A stretch of DNA of 64,000 bases, taken from NCBI GenBank assembly GCA_027475525.1, contig JAMWFC010000051.1, forward strand, positions 3,270,616 to 3,334,615. Reading direction: 5' to 3'. Each line of letters starts with the position of its first letter. Within the stretch, counting starts at the first letter, position 1. The notes below the pieces were generated by a model. That model was given only the letters and a program-made list of their open reading frames with translations. It made no database searches and was not told the DNA's origin. Below are positions 36,671 through 47,574 of this stretch, piece after piece. A program made the position numbers and the translations under genes. The DNA comes from Macrolepiota albuminosa. Taxonomy: Eukaryota > Basidiomycota > Agaricomycetes > Agaricales > Agaricaceae.

Positions 36671-37660
36671 TTGCAAACAACAATGACATCATTACGCACT
36701 TCAACGTTTGAACTCCCACACGAATTCCACTTTTGCAATAACATGCCCACCCCCACAGGAAAACATTATCACATCCAATCCACGAGACTCGTATTGGAAA
36801 CAGTCAAGCAGCACCAGGCACCATTCATAACAGTCTTTGGCAGTTGTTTCTGTCCGTTTGTGCAACGCGTGTGGCTTGAGCTCTAATTCTTTGGGATTTC
36901 GTACAAGGTCAGCGTCCTCCATTCATACATTCACCCTGAAAATTATCTATCTAGTACTGTTAGTCTCCAAGAAATCTCAGTTCTACACAGACCTTTGGAT
37001 TATTGACTAAATGCACAGACGAAGTCGACCCTTAGAAAAAACGTCAGGAACTGCTCCAAGTTTCACCCGAAGGTCTCGTTCCAGGTTTGAAACTGCACAA
37101 CGATAACCACACCGAGAGCGTCGAATGAGAGCACGGTCATCATGGAGTATCTCGAGGAGTGCGCGCTTTTCTCCGTTTCCTTCACATCGATGATGACGTG
37201 ACGTCACCAGCCTTGCAAGCACAAAGGTGGGAGCGACGTAGTCTTCTCCCTTCCCCCGGTTGATCCCTGTTTGTTTTTCGTCAGCTTTGACTTAATGAAT
37301 TACTGACTTACACACAGATGCTCGTGCCCTAGTTCGTCTTCAAGCAGACCACACCAACCGCCATCTAGTTCCCTCCTACGTCACAAATCGAATACGCAGT
37401 TGAGCTCCGCACCGCCATTGCTATTCTCATTTCGTCCTTCGAGCGTGCGGAGCGCGAGGTTCTCTTCGGCGCTGGGGATCTGGGAGAGGCACAGGCAGAG
37501 GCGGTGAGGGGGTCTGGGTCTACGGATTGAGGGTGGGCAGTTGGGGTGGGCAGATGTCATGGCAGGCCCTCCTTAGTCATACTGAGCAGAGGCCTGACAA
37601 CGATGAAAGGGGGCTGTTTGGAGCGAGCAACGTATTGAAACACTGCCGCGGATCCGAGTC
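36671..37660 (+). pseudogene. Omega-like glutathione S-transferase pseudogene
   Basis: Glutathione S-transferases conjugate or reduce substrates with glutathione; omega-type enzymes use a cysteine in a CPFxxR motif. The first block reads FITVFGSCFCPFVQRVWLEL, with the catalytic Cys in CPFVQR. A TAA follows, then FFGISYK in the same frame, a second stop in EVDP*KKRQELLQVSPEGLVPGLKLHN, and a one-base shift before NESTVIMEYLEE (about 37,125-37,160). Later blocks are ARALVRLQADHTNRHLVPSYV (cut by introns or shifts), LISSFERAEREVLFGAGDLGEAQ and LGWADVMAGP, in the right family order. Two stops plus frame changes make this a broken gene rather than a mis-spliced one. Confidence 0.75.
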
Positions 37661-38514
37661 ACCGTCCAGGAAGTTGTTTGGCAATCCGGCCTCTATAGGC
37701 GACGTGTGATACCGAAGAGCTGTATATTGATAGTTATGAACGGTATAGGTTTTCTTTCGTGCCCTTGTGAGGATGCTGATTTGGGGGAATAACTATGCAT
37801 TCAATCGCCCAAATACTAGTCAAGGTGCAAATGCTATCAATACCGGTCGTAGAAACACTTATTTATTTAATGAGCAGTTCCTGCTATCGTTCAATCAGTG
37901 TATGTTTGTCGCCCTGGTCTTACTCTGTCATTCTAGGATTCTGCCCCGGATGTATGATGCTTCATATTGCCTTTTGAAGAGTGCGGTCATCCGAGTGAAG
38001 GTTGTTGCTATATTGAAGTAAATCTCTGACGCAACGCTGTGTGCCAGAAGATGAAACATCTTCCACACTAGCATCGTTCCCTGCATCCAGTGATTTAGGA
38101 GCTCATCTGCAATATTAGATAATGTCCTATAGATCAGCAAGAAACATGAAGGCTCTATCGTGATGAAACGTGCTGTAGTGGATCCACGACACCTGTACCC
38201 ATTAACAGCAGTTTGTGACGCCAAGGGTGCAGCAACCCTTACATCGGCTAATAATGCCATGTGACGAAGACCCATATCGCCTTGCTTGACACGGCACTGT
38301 CATCTTTGCGGCCGTTTTGCAAATGGGACAAACTTTCCTATCTATGTGAGATCTCGGAACACTGTAGGTCCTCTTATTCCTCAATTCCAGATGTTTGCAT
38401 ATCAGACAATCAATTATGCCTTATGGATGATTAATTGTGCTTGCAACTGTGCCGAGTATTCATTGCCACCCACTTCTCAAGGTGGCCCAAAGTTTTCTCG
38501 GAAGGCCCTCAATC
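37661..38514. other. No recognisable feature
   Basis: Intergenic between the GST relic and the transporter. Short open frames on both strands show no family resemblance. Confidence 0.4.
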
Positions 38515-40882
38515 ATGCCGTTTGAAGACACGATGACCAGCCTTCCCTCTGAGCAGCATGCTAGGCAAGAAAAGCCGTCCCAGGCCGGAGAGTCGTATGC
38601 AGCTCAGTCGACAGCAAAGCTACCAACACAGAACATGGACATCCCCTCGCCAAAGCGTGACCTTCGCTTCTGGCTTGTCTTCGTATCTCTATGCTGCTGT
38701 ACGCTTCTCTCAGCCATTGATCTCGTATGTATTTTTTGCATACTTCTATGCACGATGGCTGAAACACACACTCTTTGCTCTCTTGTCAGGCAGGAGTGAG
38801 CACTGCGGCGCCGACGATTGTGCACGCTCTCAAAGGCGATGCCTTTGCTTGGATCTTCTCTGCTTACGCACTCTCCTCAGCTGCGTGCATACCCCTAAGC
38901 GGTAATCTAGCGGAAATCTTTGGCAGACGACCTGTCCTCCAATCTGGTATTATGATCTTCATGGCTGGCTCGGCGATCGCGGGCGCGGCGCCGACGATGA
39001 CCGTCCTTATTGTTGGGCGGGGTGCGTGTCATATAGTTTGGTAAAAGTACGCTCAACTGGTTTGTTATAGCTATCCAGGGGGTAGGCGGAGGCATTATTC
39101 AGTCGTTGTCAGCTATTGTAACGGCTGACCTCGTGCCATTGAGGGAGCGTGGGCTGTTTACAGGTATTACTGGCTTGTAGATCGATCTGTTCTTTCCTAT
39201 TCCAGTATTATACTAACCATGCCCTGACATTGACAGAATGTGGACATTGGGTTCGGCAATCGCACCTTTCATAGCTGGTGCTCTGTCAGAAAAAGCTAGT
39301 TGGCGGTGGCTTTTTTGTCCGTCTTCCATTTTATGTTTTCTGCGTCAATATATGAATTATCTGCTACCCAGTCATCAACCTCCCACTCAGCGGAGTGGCT
39401 TTTGGCGTTGTGACACTATTCTTGCGGCTTAAAACCCCCAGACAAGCCCTACGTACCAAGTTCTTCAAGATCGATTGGATGTAAGATCCTGTCTATTCTT
39501 GCGGCTTAAAACCCCCAGACAAGCCCTACGTACCAAGTTCTTCAAGATCGATTGGATGTAAGATCCTGTGCATGAGATGCGGCGAATTAATTGATTTGAC
39601 CTTCTTTCATAGCGGGAATATATTGATCATCACATCAGCTTGTTCATGTATGCTTGCACTCACATGGGGTGGAACTGAATATTCCTGGTCATCTTATCAG
39701 GTTCTCATCCCACTCATCCTTGGTATTGCGGGACTGGCATTTGCTCTACTCTATGAGGCCAAATGGGCGAGTCAGCCCGCGGTTCCGTGGATTGTGCTCG
39801 CGAATCGGACAAGTATCAGTGGGTGAGTGTTCGTTAGAAATATGGCTATATACATTGGTTAATGCGGTTTTTGATCTTAGATACATCGGGACTTTCATTT
39901 CTGGAATGGCAAATATAAACATTGGATGTGAGTCTATCATTTTCCACATTAACTATAGAAATTGACACGCCTGTAGACTATCTGTAAGTATCGTCACGTT
40001 TCACCTTTCAATTCTCGTTTCGATCGACGTGCCTAGGCCTACCTGGTTCCAAGCTGTACAAGGGGCAAGCCCCATCACAGCTGGACTTCGTTTTATGCCC
40101 TGGGCTGTATCAATATCTGGCTTTGCGATTGTTGGAGGTGTTATCGTAGCAAAGATTGGGAAATACAAGCTTATCGTTAGTATCTCTCTGACAATTACCT
40201 GTAACGCATTCTCACTCCCGTCTGGCTTTGTAGAATCTGATTGCGTGGTGTATCCTGCTTATTGGCACGGGATTGTTAATCACCTTGAAGCTAAAGACAT
40301 CAATAGGGTTGTTGATCTTGTATGAACTGGTTATGGGCACTGCTGGCGGTTTGTTATATACATCTTCAGTACGCCGGTGACTTCAAACTCAAACCAATTC
40401 CCCATGCTGACCAGCCTTGATCAGTTTGCTGTCCTCTCACCTCTTCCTGTGACAGAAAATGCACAAGCAATTGCAGTCCTCACATTCTCGCGGGTTTTCT
40501 CTCAGGTAATGTCAGTTTTCGGCAATATAATGTGATACATACAAACACCACAGCTCAGGCATGGGGAGTAGCCATCGGCGGAACAGTTTTCCAGGGCGCC
40601 CTGAAGCGAAAGTTACCTGCCAGTCTAGTTCACCAATTTCCCACCAATGCCGATATCGTCTACTATATCGTCCCTGAAATTTCAACGTTGTCTGGCCCTT
40701 TGAAGTATGATGTACAACTGGCATTTCTGCAGAGCTTTCGTACTTTATGGATCACAGAGGAAATTATGGTTGCAATCGGTGCTCTTACAGTGTTCTTTAT
40801 GAAGGATCTGCCATTAAGGAGGACAGTGGATGAGGATTGGGGGTTAGAGACGAAGCACAATGAGGGAACAACAGAGAAGTAG
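38515..40882 (+). CDS. MFS transporter, DHA2 (14-helix) drug/H+ antiporter type
   Basis: DHA2 proteins export drugs and secondary metabolites by proton antiport at the plasma or vacuolar membrane. From MPFEDTMTSLPSEQHARQ a hydrophilic N-tail leads to RFWLVFVSLCCCTLLSAIDL, then WIFSAYALSSAACIPLSGNLAEIFGRRPVL (motif A-type), AIQGVGGGIIQSLSAI (after an intron at about 39,022-39,069), LVPLRERGLFTGITGL/MWTLGSAIAPFIAG, SWRWLF/FINLPLSGVAFG and SGMANINIGYYLPTWFQAVQG. The C-half ends SQAWGVAIGGTVFQG and DEDWGLETKHNEG. Many short introns are present, and the exon 39,977-39,983 is only 7 nt. The exact 77-bp duplication at 39,416-39,569 spans an exon end and donor site; one copy must be ignored. After that the gene reads through without a stop. 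Confidence 0.88.
39416..39569. repeat. Exact 77-bp tandem duplication in the transporter
   Basis: Copies 39,416-39,492 and 39,493-39,569 are identical and duplicate an exon end with its GTAAGA donor. Splicing IDW to IGNILIIT is normal once one copy is removed. Confidence 0.95.
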
Positions 40883-41460
40883 GCCCTGACATGAGATTTA
40901 ACAGACCAGCACGAATGAATTATGTCATAAAGGTGAGACCACACAATGAAGGTGGGAAATGAGAATAGTGTACTGTAGTTGAACATGTATCTGTTCACCG
41001 TGAGAATCATAGTTCTAGTACTACCAATGATCTATAAATGTTGTTGTAAGATCAAGTCAATGTGTACTGCATCTTAAATTTAAGGTGTGGGTATTAATTA
41101 GCTGTACCGTTCTGTTGAGGAGACTCAGAAGTTACTTACACCTGTGCCTATAGATAAGTAATCATATGTTTTCTGTGCATCTATTTCCATGACACCTCAA
41201 TCACTGCCTTTATGTTCTACAGGTATAGACATATTTACATTCAGTGCTTTACAATTTTATTATTACATATTTTTGCTAAATTCTTGCATAGTATCAGTAT
41301 CATCACAGCTCCAACCTCCTTTTCAGCATCACAGATTGCAGCTCTTTCTGCACCCAAGGCTCCACTTCCTCTCACATTGCAAGTGTCTGTAAGGGGATAC
41401 TTAATGTCTGGAGAACTCCTTCCACAGAGCTAGTAGTGCAAGTGACAAGCAAGAGTTGAG
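40883..41460. other. Intergenic
   Basis: 3' flank of the transporter passing into CpG-poor repeat DNA. No feature is supported. Confidence 0.4.
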
Positions 41461-41465
41461 CAAAG

Positions 41466-41679
41466 TGTCAGAAGGCTAAGGAAATAAAAGCTGACTGTGG
41501 AGAATGTGAGGATAGCCACAAGAGGCGGAAGAGCTGACCAAGGACAAATAAATGCTGACCGTCAAAGAAGAACGCAACAAAACACAACTTGTTTATTTGG
41601 TTACATACATGGCAATACTAACACTTGTAATTATGTAATTTCAATGTGATGCACCTCTCACCAGATTCAACCTTTGACA
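41466..41679 (-). repeat. 3' LTR of the gag-only element
   Basis: 214 bp, TGTCAG...TTTGACA as written on +. It aligns without gaps to the 5' LTR with about 26 differences, all transitions. Confidence 0.9.
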
Positions 41680-42006
41680 CCCCCACTTGGAGATGAGGTG
41701 CAGAGCAACTAGAAAAAAAAGGTGACCAACCAAAGAGAAAGAAAGCTTCCCCCACTGAATCAAAGTCCACCCCACTGTTCATCAGACATTGAGACAAGTC
41801 TTGAGACCTTGCCACTTTTTCTTGTTCATACCCAACTGCTGGTGACATTCTTGTTCTGTAGTCACTTGGGTGAGAACATGTGCAAACTCTCTGGCAGACA
41901 TGGCTTGAATGGGCTTGTCATCATTGGAATCAGAACTATTGGTATCAGAGGCAGCATGTGAATCATGAACAAAGTTGGTGGCAGCAACATCAGAGTCAGA
42001 AGTGGA

Positions 42007-42864
42007 TCAAGAGCAGTTGCGATGATGACGCCGATCAGTAGCCTCATTGATGATCTTGTCCTTTATCTTCTGTGGCATGTCTGCAATGCATCGAGAGGAG
42101 AAGTGTCCAGGAAAGCCACAACGGTGGCAGACATCCTTGTTATGAGGGTTGAGCCACTCATACCTTGGTGCCTCATCATCATCCTTTGAGCCTTTTCCTT
42201 TCCTCCTCTTCTCCTTCACCCTACCATACATTGCCCTAACCTCATCAGCTGCATTGGGATTGAGTGCAGTATGTGTGTCTTCCTGATCAGTGAGCGTCTT
42301 CTTGATAGCAGCAAGTGAAGGTTCCTCTGCCTGAGTGATGAGAAGAGTGTGAACAATAGAGAAGTTGGGATGGAGATTCATAAGAATGGAGTCAATGACA
42401 TCAATGAGAGGGGGAGCATGGCCAAGCATAGTGAGAGCATTGTGAGCAGAGATGATGTCTTGAATGTATACTGAGACTAGTTTTTCAATATTGTGGATAG
42501 GATTATACAGGCGCTTCTTGAGCTCAAAGCGCTTCACATGACTGTCCTTCTGGAACTCAGTTTTGAGACTGATCCAAACGGCATTAGCAGTTTGAGCAGA
42601 GTTGGTGTTCTTGAAGTGAGTATGAATAATGTTGGTAGAGGAGATGGTCTTGTAGAGGGTGGCATGAGCAGACTGATCATCTTTTGACCAAAAAGCAGCA
42701 GCAGAAAAATTGCTAGAGCAAGATGCCTCACCCTTGATGTGTGCCAGAATGTCATGCCCAACAAACATCATCTCCAGCTCTGTAACCCAAGCATCATAGT
42801 TTGATTCATCAAACCTGTTGTCTGGATTGAATGTGCAAAGCATTTTGTAATGAAAAGGTGCCAT
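42007..42864 (-). CDS. Copia-type Gag with CCHC zinc knuckle
   Basis: A 285-residue open frame forms the only gene of the gag-only element. It starts MAPFHYKMLCTFNPDNRFDE with the SNYDAWVTELEMMFV block typical of Copia gag (UBN2-type) proteins. It runs through VWISLKTEFQKDSHVKRFELKKRLYN and ends in a zinc knuckle CHRCGFPGHFSSRC (CX2CX4HX4C). Gag would form the particle and bind RNA. The frame is fully open although the LTRs have diverged by about 12 percent, which suggests either selection on Gag or chance survival. It stops at 42,007, about 330 bp before the 3' LTR. Confidence 0.88.
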   Translation of the reverse strand: MAPFHYKMLCTFNPDNRFDESNYDAWVTELEMMFVGHDILAHIKGEASCSSNFSAAAFWSKDDQSAHATLYKTISSTNIIHTHFKNTNSAQTANAVWISLKTEFQKDSHVKRFELKKRLYNPIHNIEKLVSVYIQDIISAHNALTMLGHAPPLIDVIDSILMNLHPNFSIVHTLLITQAEEPSLAAIKKTLTDQEDTHTALNPNAADEVRAMYGRVKEKRRKGKGSKDDDEAPRYEWLNPHNKDVCHRCGFPGHFSSRCIADMPQKIKDKIINEATDRRHHRNCS

Positions 42865-42921
42865 GATCGGAAGTGATGAAAATTTTTAACAAAAATACAC
42901 TGTGTGCTGAATTTGTGCACA

Positions 42922-42937
42922 GTCGGAGCCCATAACC
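42922..42937 (-). promoter_or_regulatory. Candidate primer-binding site
   Basis: Immediately inside the 5' LTR the minus strand reads GGTTATGGGCTCCG. It is similar to the complement of the tRNA-iMet anticodon arm, the half-tRNA primer known from copia and Ty5. There are one or two mismatches to the consensus as I recall it. Confidence 0.5.
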
Positions 42938-43151
42938 TGTTGGAGGGCTAAAGAAATAAAAGCTGACCATGGAGAATGTGAGGATGGCCGCAAGAGGTGG
43001 GAGAGCTGACTGAAGATGAATAAATGCTGACCATCAAAGAAGAATGCGACAAAATACGACTTGTTTATTTGGTTACGTACATGGCAATACTAACACTTGT
43101 AATTATGTAATTTTGATGCAATGCACCTCTCGCCAGATTCAACCTTTGACA
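42938..43151 (-). repeat. 5' LTR of the gag-only element
   Basis: 214 bp, TGTTGG...TTTGACA as written on +, followed by the CAAAG target duplication. Confidence 0.9.
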
Positions 43152-44390
43152 CAAAGAACCAGCAAGGCTAACTGAGTGGTTGAACATCACTGAAAAGCTT
43201 ACAGTAACTTCAATGGATAGGCCTGAACATTGCTATTGTTCAGTCTAGAGATATTCTATTTACAAGTTGCCTTTATATACTATATTGGTGGCAGTGCTAT
43301 TACTAATACTGTCCAACTAATCATGCCCCAGTATCTATATCTACACTGGCTCAAAAAACTGCCCCAATGTTTGGCCTTTTCAGAAAGATTCACATGGTGT
43401 GCAACAATTACCTAAGCAAAAAATTGCAGAAAATCACATGACATACAACTGCATCCTGGCTTTATATTAATGTATAGATCATGTGATTTTGACAAGAACT
43501 CACTTATTAATAAATCAAACAAAATATTCAATCATTGGGGAAGTTTTTTGACCTACTCTAATTTACTCTAATTTTTATATCTAGTACTTGATATGGCCTC
43601 CATTTGCCTTTATAACTGCTTTGATCCTTCTAGGCATGCTCTCTATGAGGCTTTGACATACCTCTGGTGGTATTTCATTCCACTCCTTGACCTCTCTCTC
43701 ACAACTCATGCACTTCTTTAGGGGGTACCTCATACTCCAAAAGTTTGTGCTTGATGTAAACCCAGAGGTATTCAATAGGATTGAGGTCAGAGGATTGGGC
43801 AGGCCAGTATATCACAATGATGTTGTTATCAGAAAACCAGGTAGTTGCCTATTTGGAGGTGTGTTTTGAGTTGTTGTCCTGCTGAAAATATCGTCCTTCC
43901 TCCTCCATTTCCAACTTCTCAAAGCTTTCCACCACTCCCTCATCCAAAATCTCACAATACTGTGCAGAATCCATCTTCCCCTGAACTTCTATGAGCTTCC
44001 CTACTCCATTCCAACCCATGCAGCCTCATACCATTAAATTGTTTCCTCCTTCATGCTTGACAGTTGGTGTAGTGATGTGGTCAGATAGTGATTCTCCTGG
44101 AATTTTCTACACATATACCTTCCCATCTGATCCAATCTGATTAATCTTTGTCTCATCACTCCACAAAACCCTTGTCCAATCCTCCACTGTCCAGTTTTCA
44201 TAATACTGAGCAAACTTGAGCCAGTTTGCATGATGAGTAGCCTTGAGCATGGGAACTTTCTTCTTTGTTGCTGAGCAAAAACCTGCCTCCTGCAATGCAT
44301 TCCTGACTGTCTGAGGATTGACAGGACTGGAAATGACAGAATTAATAAACTCTGTAGCTTGAACAGCATTATCCAGCTTTCCAGTAGTAA

Positions 44391-45168
44391 TCTATATAGA
44401 ATGGGACAACCGTTTCGTGGGAATGATGTGCTTAGTCAGTTTTGACAGTTTCTGACTAAGGCTGACAAAGAATTGCCTTTTGCATTTGTTTTTTGGTAGA
44501 TGTGTGTATAAAATGCTTAAGAAATTCAGATAAAATCACTGAAAAATCAGAAAAAATTCAAGGTCTACTGATACACTGATTTTAGTTTTTCTGAGATTTA
44601 TAAATGCTCAAATAAATCTGAAAATTTCAAGAAAAATTCAATTGCTCTGTTTTTCAGGAGATGTTAGTGAAAATGCTCAAATAATTCCAGGAAAATCACC
44701 AGAAAATGAGTAAAAATTCAAATGCTACTAATATACTGATTTTTAGTTTTTTAAAGATTTATAAATGCTGAATAAAATCCGAAAAATTCAAAAAAAATTC
44801 AATTTAGCTTACAACAATGCTTTGAGAATTGTGGAAAGGTTGAGGCCGGGAATGAGCACTGAGTTGTGAAATGCGGAGGCCTTAACCGAACGAAGTGAGG
44901 TTGAGGCTGGGAATGAGCACTGAGTTGTGAAATGACTGAGTTGTGAAATGCGGAGGCCTTAACCGAACGAAGTGAGGTTGAGGCTGGGAATGAGCACTGA
45001 GTTGTGAAATGCGGAGGCAGGCCAGGAATGAGCATTGAGTTTTCTATACATACTTGGAGCCCTAACCTCACTTCGTTCGGTTAGGGTGGAGGCTTAGTTG
45101 GGGGGGGTTTGGGGGTGAAGCCCCCAATGAGCTACGAAATTCGTGCCGAAGGCACGAATCGTAGCTCA
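44391..45168 (+). mobile_element. Helitron-like unit 1 of a head-to-tail array
   Basis: Starts TCTATATAGAATGGGACAAC and ends with a hairpin ATTCGTGCC-GAA-GGCACGAAT followed by CGTAGCTCA. The array inserted between A (44,390) and T (47,590) of the Tc1 sequence without target duplication. The TC start, A/T target and subterminal 3' hairpin are Helitron hallmarks; the last four bases CTCA deviate from the usual CTRR. The unit is non-coding, 701 bp after removing a 77-bp duplication. Confidence 0.72.
44858..45011. repeat. Exact 77-bp tandem duplication
   Basis: Copies 44,858-44,934 and 44,935-45,011 are identical. It is superimposed on the 60-bp GAGGTTGAGGCTGGGA... subrepeats of the Helitron-like unit. 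Confidence 0.88.
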
Positions 45169-45828
45169 TCTATATAGAATGGGACAACCATTTTGTGGGA
45201 ATTATTGATTAGTCAGTTCTGACTAAGGCTGACAAAGAATTGCCTTTTTCGTTTGTTTTTTGGTAGATGTGTGTATAAAATGCTTTTAGTCAGTTCTGAC
45301 TAAGGCTGACAAAGAATTGCCTTTTTCATTTGTTTTTTGGTAGATGTGTGTATAAAATGCTTAAAAGTTCAAGAAAAATCACCAATAAATCAGGAAAAAA
45401 TCAAGGCCTACTGATACACTGATTTTAGTTTTTTGGAGATTTATAAATGCTCAATAAAATCCGAAGAATTCAAGAAAAATTCAAGAAAAATTCAATTGCT
45501 CTGTTTTTCAGGAAATGTTAGTGGAAAATGCTCAAATAATTCCAGGAAAATCACCAGAAAATGAGGGAAAATTCAAAGGCACTAATATACTGATTTTTAG
45601 TTTTTTAAAGATTTATAAATGCTGAATAAAATCCAAAAGATTCAAGAAAAATTCAATTTAGTTTACAATAATGCTTTGAGAGTTGTGGAATGAGCACTGA
45701 GTTGTGAAGTGCGGAGGCCTTAACCAAACGAAGTGAGGTTAGGGTGGAGGCTTAGTTGGGGGGGGGGGGTTTGGGGGCGAAGCCCAACAAGCTACAAAAT
45801 TCGTGCCAAAGGCACGAATCGTAGCTCG
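45169..45828 (+). mobile_element. Helitron-like unit 2 of the array
   Basis: Begins TCTATATAGAATGGGACAAC directly after unit 1 and ends with the same hairpin and GTAGCTCG. It shares the body of unit 1, including the G-rich TTGGGGGGG tract and the TTAACCAAACGAAGTGAGG block. Non-coding. Confidence 0.72.
45209..45362. repeat. Exact 77-bp tandem duplication
   Basis: Copies 45,209-45,285 and 45,286-45,362 match except for one visible substitution (TTTTTCGTTT against TTTTTCATTT), with a period of exactly 77. Confidence 0.85.
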
Positions 45829-46255
45829 TCTATAATATATGGGACAACTGTTTTGTGAGAACTATCTGATTAGTAAGGCTGACCAAGGCTGACCAAGAAC
45901 CTTCCTTTTAGGGTAACCACATAATAATTGGCTCATTTGAGTATTAAAAAATTCCAAGAAAATCACTAAAAATTCAGGAAAAATTTAGAGACTAAAGATA
46001 CACTGATTTAGATTTTCTTTTGAGATTTATAAATGCATAAATAAGTCTGAAATTTTCAAGTTGGTGTATTTTTCAAGAGATGTTAGTGAAAATGCTCAAA
46101 TAATTCCAGGAAAATCAACAGAAAATCAGGAAAAATTCAAGGGCTACTGATATACTGATTTTTGTTTTTTTGGAGATTTATAAATGCTGAATAAGATGTG
46201 AAAATTTCAATTTAGCTTATAATAATGCTTTGAGAGTTGTGGAAGAGGGACTGAG

Positions 46256-46400
46256 TTGTGAGGGTTGAGGCTGGGATTGAGCATTGAGTTGCGATTACCG
46301 AGGCCTTAACCGAACGAAGTGAGGTTGAGGCTGGGATTGAGCATTGAGTTGCGATTACCGAGGCCTTAACCAAACGAAGTGAGGTTGAGGCTGGGATTGA
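46256..46400. repeat. 60-bp tandem subrepeat
   Basis: GAGGTTGAGGCTGGGATTGA recurs with a 60-bp period, two full copies plus part of a third, with at least one substitution. Unlike the 77-bp duplications, the copies differ and the unit is shared with units 1 and 2. Confidence 0.8.
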
Positions 46401-46504
46401 GGCCTTAACCTAACAAAGTGAGGTTAGGGTGGAGGCTTAGTTGGGGAGGGGGGGTTTGGAGGCAAAGCCCCCAACAAACTATGAAATTCGTGCCTTCGGC
46501 ACGG

Positions 46505-47574
46505 TGATAGGCTTCTACTCGGGCTGAGCGCATCAAGGGACATTATAGGCCAACCGACACTTGACACACTGGAGACTCTAGTGACCAGCTTGAGTACAGA
46601 GCAGCCTTAGCTCTGTCGCGCTATTACAGGACTTATCCATTTTACTTGGTCACCAGTTTCCAGGCCTTCAGTACACCCCATTCACCTATACTATGGATAA
46701 AGGAGGCTCAGGATGTACAGCACTAACACTACGGCGGGAAGGGACTCTAACTAAACCCTGATCACTTCCAGAAGGAGTCAGCAGTAGTCGCTGCCATTCG
46801 ACGACGCACTTCAATCAGAAGTCTAAAGGGATCAATATCGATGACACAGGATATACTTATAACCGACGGCTAGACTTGTCAGGAACTAGTACAATGAGTA
46901 GCGCTGACATTAGCGCTCACGGCGTCTGTCGAGGATTTTCCGACCATACCCCAGAACTGCTTGACCAATTGGAGTTATAATAAAAGTGAGCGGACCCGTA
47001 TAAATTCTAAGTCAATAGAGTTGCCGTTGGTCGCCATGGGTCATAATGCCGTTGGTCGCCGTCAACCATGTGCAAAAGGTCGCCGTTGACAGGTCACCGT
47101 TGGAGGAAACCACGAGGAGAGGCGCTAGGAGGTAGCGCCGCAGATGGACTTTCTACCTTGGCAACACAGTAGCACACAGTATATAAGATAGCTACATTGC
47201 ATGTAAATAACAACGAATCGTAACCTCTTGAGCACCCAAGTTACCCTTAGCGTTCAAATCGCTCTAGCTTGCTTAAACTTTGTCACTAAATTGGGCGCTA
47301 GCCTCGTTTATCCCATCTTCGTTGTTTATGGTGCCACCTACAGGCATGCCGCGCTGCGCTATTTGCCTTATCTTCTATATCTTCATGTAAACTACAACGC
47401 ATACCGTTTGCCAGGTAGCACGTGAGGCGCTATCATCAAGCACGCCGTTTTATCACCTTTGCTCAAGCACACCAGGACTCTGTCAGGACTCCTCATAACT
47501 ATGCACGCCAAGTGCTGGAGATGGCGTTGTACTGCATATACGTCCAGTGCACCCAACCACAGTTGGCATCATCA
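46505..47574 (+). mobile_element. CpG-rich solo LTR, about 1,070 bp
   Basis: Starts TGATAGGCTTC and ends GGCATCATCA, with ACGG on both sides (46,501-46,504 and 47,575-47,578). A TATA-like AGTATATAAGATAG lies near 47,177. It contains no transposase or polyprotein coding. It is rich in CpG, in contrast with the surrounding old repeats, so it is young. A 4-bp duplication is short for an LTR element (5 with one mismatch), so another type of element with TG/CA ends is possible. Confidence 0.62.

Larger units (their letters stand above)
41466..43151 (-). mobile_element. Gag-only LTR retrotransposon (TR-GAG type), complete, 1,686 bp
   Basis: Two 214-bp LTRs (41,466-41,679 and 42,938-43,151), both TG...CA, flank a single gag gene on the minus strand. 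The target duplication is CAAAG at 41,461-41,465 and 43,152-43,156. A primer-binding candidate starts right after the 5' LTR (minus strand GGTTATGGGCTCC), resembling the anticodon-loop complement of initiator tRNA-Met used by copia-type elements. A purine tract (AAGTGGGGG) abuts the 3' LTR. No protease, integrase, reverse transcriptase or RNase H is present, and there is no room for them. Terminal-repeat elements with only GAG are described in plants as TR-GAG; movement would need enzymes from a Copia relative. Confidence 0.88.

Noticed and set aside
46256..46400. Another 77-bp duplication
   Set aside because: The period is 60 and the copies differ; it is a natural subrepeat of the Helitron-like unit.
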